NCBI GenBank assembly: GCA_905221605.1
Contig: CAJNDS010002435.1
Location: 1,176,341-1,240,340, forward strand
Length of the DNA: 64,000 nt
Source of the DNA: Symbiodinium natans
Lineage: Eukaryota > Sar > Dinophyceae > Suessiales > Symbiodiniaceae
Direction of reading: 5' to 3'
Positions 58,879 to 64,000 of this stretch are shown here, piece after piece. Each line of letters starts with the position of its first letter. Position 1 is the first letter of the stretch. Made by a program: the position numbers and the translations under genes. Below the pieces are notes generated by a model. That model made no database searches, was not told the DNA's origin, and saw only the letters and a list, made by a program, of their open reading frames with translations.

Positions 58879-60513
58879 TGTACCCAAAGGCTCAAAGACG
58901 AAATTTTGAACGCTACGCGTCGCCCCTCAGCCCGCCCGGTGTGCAGTGGCTTTTTGAGGTGGGAGGTCGCAGGGTTCAGAGGGCGAGGCTCAACCTTAAA
59001 CGAACAACCTTAGGAATAGGGCCTGGCCATTGTATAGTTTAGAAGGAAAACGGTGCTCTTTTATTCAGCACTGACAGTGCTTGGCAGTGTCTTAAGCTGT
59101 TTCCAGACACTTTTTGCTTTGGCCGCGTTCCAAAGAAGTAGGCTTCAGACAAAACAGGCACAAGCAAACACCAGAACAGCATGACATTAACATCTTTGGC
59201 TAGTACGGATGGGGTGCAGGGCTGTGGTGGTGTTCACTTTGTCCCATCCCACATCCGTCACGTCTTACATCCTTACACTTTCACATTCCCATAAGACTCT
59301 TCAATCCCATATCCCCTAAAACCTCCCAAGTCCCTAAATGCCCTCAAGCTTCTACATCCCTAAACGCCTACATCGCCTTAAATCCAAACCTCTTACATCC
59401 ATAAACTCTCGGCGGACGTGATGACTCACAACCGGCCAACCCACCCATCGGGCACGGATGATAGCATCCGCAGAAACATCGTAAAACACAAGGTTGTTGA
59501 CAAAGCCAGGAAACACTGCAACTATGGATACTTTTGAGGCATTCCCGTTTCATCCAGCAAAAGCGTCGGTGGCCACGAAACAAATCGGAGCCGCCTGCTC
59601 GAGATAAGAAGACTGCGAGGGGGGGAATCTTGTTAAATTAGGGTGACCGAGTAGGTTTCCGTACCAGACTAAAAAAACCAGCATGTTTCGCGACACACGG
59701 TACAGCCCCACAATGTCACAGACCACATATCTATAATCTATACCACCCCTGCCACACTATTACTGCATCATCTAAGGGCAGAAGCCTGAAACTTATTTAT
59801 AATGTGATGCTGCCCGTTCAGCACAAACAACGGCCACCATGCGCCATCCCTGGGTCTGCCTAACAAAGCTTCCAGGCAAGCGTGGCAAATCGTTGCAAAA
59901 GCGGACCCTAAACACTGCCTTTGCAGCGAAGCGTACTGCCTGAGCAAGCTAGAGCGCTGACATAAAATTGTCGCCCAGTCATTGCTGGTGCCTGCAGGGC
60001 CAAGAGGCAGACGTTGCCATTGTCGGCCCAGGCCAGCAAGTGTTCGATTGTAGGACGATGTAACTTATGCAAAGTGTAGGCAAGGGGACTAGACATCCTT
60101 CGGAAGAGCAGATGTTCTCAGTTTGGCGTGCGCAGCCGCTTGTCCAGAACTTGCGCCGAGCACGACAGCTCCTGCACCAGCACAGAACGCAGCAGCACCG
60201 GGGTGGCTTGGCTGCGATGCGAAGAGGGAGGTGCATGGGAGCGCAGTTGGGGATTTGAAGGGTCTGCGGCAAAGCTGCTCCCACGGTCTAGCTGTACATC
60301 GCAACCCAACTTGAATCTCGCGCCGCATGCGCAGAGCAGCGATGTGTTTGTGAATTCGAGAAGGATGGGCAGCCCCAACTCCTTTCCCCTCCCTAGAGTT
60401 ACATCATGCCGGCTCGTACTTATAAAGCACAACACCATGTGAAGGTAGAATCAGCGAAACGTCATCCGAAGCCTCGAACGTCGTGGAATCGGAACGAGGA
60501 CTTTCAAAAACGA
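58879..60513. other. Stretch with no recognised gene; strand-biased tract
   Basis: Nothing coding is seen. From about 59225 to 59400 the + strand is nearly free of G and has CATCC, CCTAAA and CCCTAAA-like words, recalling a decayed telomere repeat in the opposite orientation to that at 18.8 kb. Confidence 0.4.
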
Positions 60514-61843
60514 GCGGCATGCAGATCCCTTTGGTGATCTCGACGTCTTCGGCAACCGTGGCGCAGGCTATCGGCAAGTCCCGGTCCCCTGTGTTAGGCT
60601 GATTCTTCTCACATTTGATTCAGCACAAGTCGAGAGTCACCTGGCGAAGAAACACACCACTTTCATGACCCGATCCCCCGATCAGACATCGGCTCCACAG
60701 CGGCTGCCGTACCCGTCACCAACGTCACCAACGAGACGCTCGTGCTCTCTCAGGGTGTGGCGTAGCGTAGCAGGGAAGTCTTTACCTGTGCGCCAATTGT
60801 GCTTGGGATGAGTGAAACCACATCCCCCTCCCCCCACCGCCCCTGCGATCTTCCCACCACTCCAGACTTAGGGAGGAGATTTAGTTTGGGTCAAGGGACT
60901 GGGGTTGCAACGCCGCGTCCAGAAACTCGTATTGCCTCGTGTAAGAATATTTTTCTTGTTCCCAAGTTCTTACATGTGGCAGACAAATAGGACTTAAGAT
61001 GCACGGGGTTACTTAGTGCCTGCCTCGAAGCTCTGGGCATCAGAACTTGCAAATTGTAAAGAGCCCGAAATTACTTTGGCAAAAATGGCGAAGTTCAGAG
61101 GAAAGCTCGCACCGGCCGCCACGCGGACCCATTCGGCGATCTCGACTTGGTCGGTACCCATGCAGAGCAAGGCTGGAGACATATCGCCCTGACACTCTGA
61201 GAAGGCTTTTGAGCGTATAGGTTTCCTGGTGAATTTGCACTCTGCTTTCCTCATACTCTAGAAGGCTTTTGAGTGTACGTTGCTTTCTTTTGCAAGTGAA
61301 CGAGTGACAGACATGCTTTCGAGCATCGGTGGCACTCCCTCTTCACAGCACCTCCTGCCAGGGAAAGAAGCCAGCGCTCCGCAAGCAGCGCCAACTGCAC
61401 AGGAGTCGCAAAGCTCTGCCACGGCGACGATTCTTGGCTCTGTAGGGTGGTGATGTGAAGGTCGCTATTTGCATCGGCGAAACTCCGCAATTGTTAGGTG
61501 AAAGAAGAAGCGTCGTTTGCATCATCACCTCGAACGTAATTGGAAACTCAGTCGTACGTTCGCCGCGTAAAGCTTGTATGATTTCACCCACGGCTTCGTG
61601 CCCAGCATCGCGGCAGCGCCAGCGAACAACAGCATTCGGAGACTCCGAGCAGCTGCCTACCACATGCATCAACCATGTATTTTTGCAAAGCAAGCGCAAG
61701 CAAAACCTTTTCTGCCGAAGCAGAAGCTTCACGCATCCTGCAGCTGGAACCGCTGGAACCTCTGAGCCCTCGACAGAGTACTGAGGACGGCACAGCCGGA
61801 CCGGCACGCCGACCCCTTCGGCGACCTTGACATTTTCGGAAAC
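60514..61843 (+). CDS. Three exon-like copies of a HADPFGDLD motif
   Basis: The peptide (R)HADPFGDLD followed by VFGN, LVGT or IFGN is encoded at 60514-60555, 61117-61158 and 61802-61843. All nine residues HADPFGDLD are identical, while codons differ at third positions only (CAT/CAC, GCA/GCG/GCC, GAT/GAC, TTT/TTC, GGT/GGC, CTC/CTT). This is the mark of selection on the + strand protein. The flanks are not similar, and exon borders are uncertain; GT lies just after or inside each copy. I do not recognise the protein. It may be a repeat protein with one motif per exon, the copies being 603 and 685 bases apart. Confidence 0.5.
61196..61275 (+). repeat. Short direct repeat AGAAGGCTTTTGAG
   Basis: TGAGAAGGCTTTTGAGCGTA and TAGAAGGCTTTTGAGTGTA recur about 60 bases apart, both between HADPFGDLD copies 2 and 3. 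Confidence 0.7.
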
Positions 61844-64000
61844 AGCAACCTGACTCGATGGGCAGCTCATGGTTTTGGTCACCATGCCGTAAGCTTGCAC
61901 CGGCAAACTCCGGAAGACGACTACGGAGCGAACGAGGAACCCTGAGCTCCTACTGAATGTGCAACAACAGACCAAGCTTGCAATGATGTCCCGAACGGAG
62001 CTGTGTCACCTTCTCACACCTAGCTCGGAAGGTGACCCGAAGCCTGCCGAAGGCGGGGGTCGCCCAAGACGCCGCCGCGGCTGAAAGGTGCCGGGTTTCT
62101 GTCGGCTCAGGGCAGGTTTACTGCTTCAAGTGTCTAGCGCGAGCCTTATCAACATAGAGCGATATCATATTCTGTGTCAGGCAAGCAAGCTTGCCTTGCT
62201 GCTGCTTGGAATCACACGTTGTCACATAGGCAGAGCTGCTAGCCGGGTGCAAGGCAAGCAAGCGCACTTGAGTATAGTTTTCCTTCTCGAGAGCCCTCAT
62301 CGCCACGTATCGCCACAACAATCCTTGGAGAAGTTTGTTCACAAATTTCTCTCAATGCAGATGCGACTTGTCAAGGAACTGTTTTTGTGATCAAGCGCCC
62401 TATGCCAGGTCCCGATCAGGTGATATGATGATGCTGCAATGCTGAAACACAGGCGCGCTCGTTTCACTTGTTGAAACATGTTTCAGGGAGGGATTCGGCG
62501 GGCAGCCCGTTTTCGAAAGTAGCCTACGGGCCTACTTATTGCTCTTGGATGTGGCGGCAGGGTTCTGTCCTAGAACCATGCCTGGCCCCCAAGGCACAAA
62601 TCCGATGTTTGAAGCAAAGCCCAAGGGCCTCAGCTAAAAGCGTTTGCAGTTTTGGAGGCTGCCCGTGCATCTCCATCCAGGATGTAGGATGCATAGGAAT
62701 CTTCTCATTGCCGCTCCACACGCTGTGATTGAAGCACCCCATGGGGATAAGGCAAGGACTTCGTTGCATTGTGTTTGGGGAGGCGGGGGCTTCGAGAATC
62801 TCTTGCCGGGAGCCGTATCCTCATCCACATCGCTTCAGCCAGGCATCAGCCGCGGCATTTAGCGGCCTCGCAAAGCGAAGCCATGTCAGTCGGAAACGCC
62901 AGAGTCGGATTCGGGAGCAGGCGTGTTCCGTAGTTAGGTCGGAGAGCTTTATCTCGTTTTAGAGCTTTGCCTCAAAGGGGCCAAAGAGATCGGCCGGCTG
63001 AGTTTCTAGGTCTGCCACACCATGGAGAAATCGATGAAAGAAGACCAAATGTTCGGGCTCATCCCACCCCAACCTTAGCCCAACCTTTGTTTTTGGTCAT
63101 AGACCGTTTGGCTCATCCTGAGGTGCAGTCATGACGCTCTTACCGTCGATTATGAGCACATCGCATTTGGCACAAGGCGGGTCGCAACAGCACCATGTCA
63201 CGGACACTCAAATGATATTCTCAAATCCGGGGTTCTAGGCTCTCGCAGGCCATGTCTACCGTACCACGTCCATGCCGCCTCGAAGCCGGACATCATCCCC
63301 GCCTGGCCCTCAGCACGTTTCCTGTACTATGATGTGCTATGATGTGCCTCAGTTCAATGATACTGCAAGTCGACACTCACGAAGCACTCAAGTTGAACTT
63401 CTTAGAGTACTTTGTTGCCCTCGGCGTGAGTCATGTGAGTCCTAATCCAGGCTTCTAATGGGCCATCATATGCCACCGGTCCGAAGAGTTTGAGCCGAGG
63501 AAGGAGCTTCCTAGGCATCCTTCATTGGAGCTCTCGTCCGAAGCTGAGCTATGCTGAGCTTAGATACTGGCCATTTGTGAGCCGTCTCTTCCGCAACGTG
63601 GGAGACCCTGCTTTCAGCTTCTGCTTTTAAGCAAAAAGACGTCTTTCCAGGACACGCTCGCGAACAAGGCCGGGCAGCTTGGATGATTGATGCCGATGAT
63701 CGCCAGTGGCAGAGTCACGGAGTATCCTGACGCTTTGGTTTTGCATAGTTGCTGTTGGCATACGGACGGCATACTGCGGTAGCACCCGGCATTTCAGACT
63801 TAAGAGCAGAGTTCCATGAACTAATGGGTAACTTTCAGTTGGCAGCACCGGGTCCACATGGGCCTCGTCCACCAAAGCTGACATTCATACTGTGCACATC
63901 TGTACCGTGAGGACCGAGTGGCTGCAGGTGAACCACGCCAAGACTTCAGGACATTGCAAGGGTGCAGAAGTGCGAGGGTGTTGAGCAGCACTATACCCCT
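61844..64000. other. Stretch with no recognised gene
   Basis: After the third HADPFGDLD copy I find no exon, RNA gene or repeat that I can support to the end of the window. Confidence 0.4.

Noticed and set aside
60490-61860. Minus-strand reading of the HADPFGDLD repeats (VEIAEGV-like beta strands)
   Set aside because: Differences among copies fall at first codon positions on that strand and change residues, while on the + strand they are silent.

Overview
This is nuclear DNA from a dinoflagellate, most probably a Symbiodiniaceae-type genome. Every gene I can support reads on the + strand. Most genes are broken into many small exons of about 30-150 bases. The introns often begin with GC or GA instead of GT and end in AG followed by G. 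Intronless genes that look retroposed (MATH-BTB and ubiquitin-like/ankyrin) sit among the intron-rich ones, and a short patch of plant-type TTTAGGG telomere-like repeat occurs inside the sequence. Only ISY1, the ankyrin gene, the BTB gene and the acyl-carrier-protein (ACP) exons are recognised with confidence. The other genes are exon chains read by eye from coding-like frames bounded by plausible splice sites, so their ends are approximate.

Layout. 1-2 kb: nothing recognised. About 3.0-11.4 kb: a multi-exon gene rich in lysine and glutamate, with SUMO-type KxE motifs; its last exon (9473-11418) holds an acyl-protein-thioesterase-like fold whose nucleophile serine is alanine, then an acidic tail with four copies of a TDADLGIE repeat. 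About 12.9-14.3 kb: fragments of an unrecognised gene. 14.6-15.4 kb: an array of CCGCGGAAG repeats. 15.7-17.3 kb: intronless MATH-BTB gene. 17.7-19.5 kb: a complete polyketide-synthase-type ACP domain in five small exons. 23.3-23.9 kb and 27.6 kb: a second ACP, interrupted by the complete ISY1 splicing-factor gene (24.2-27.1 kb). 27.9-29.0 kb: ubiquitin-like/ankyrin gene. 29.9 kb: the first exon of a third ACP; exons that could complete it lie at 53.45-53.93 kb. 31.3-34.6 kb: a coiled-coil protein gene. 35.5-38.4 kb: an AT-rich noncoding element with terminal inverted repeats, a palindrome of about 460 bases and a diverged higher-order tandem array. 38.5-46.7 kb: a multi-exon polytopic membrane protein. 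48.3-50.2 kb and 52.0-52.7 kb: further exon chains. 56.0-58.9 kb: a gene ending in a Pro/Ala-rich tail. 60.5-61.8 kb: three copies of a HADPFGDLD exon motif.

Working together. The ACP exons have conserved lengths (48, 42 and 37 bases) and compatible phases, so they come from one duplicated exon cassette of a modular polyketide or fatty-acid synthase. If they belong to one transcription unit, ISY1, the ankyrin gene and much of the window lie inside its introns. The strongest candidates for something undescribed are this interleaved ACP locus and the TIR-bounded palindromic element.
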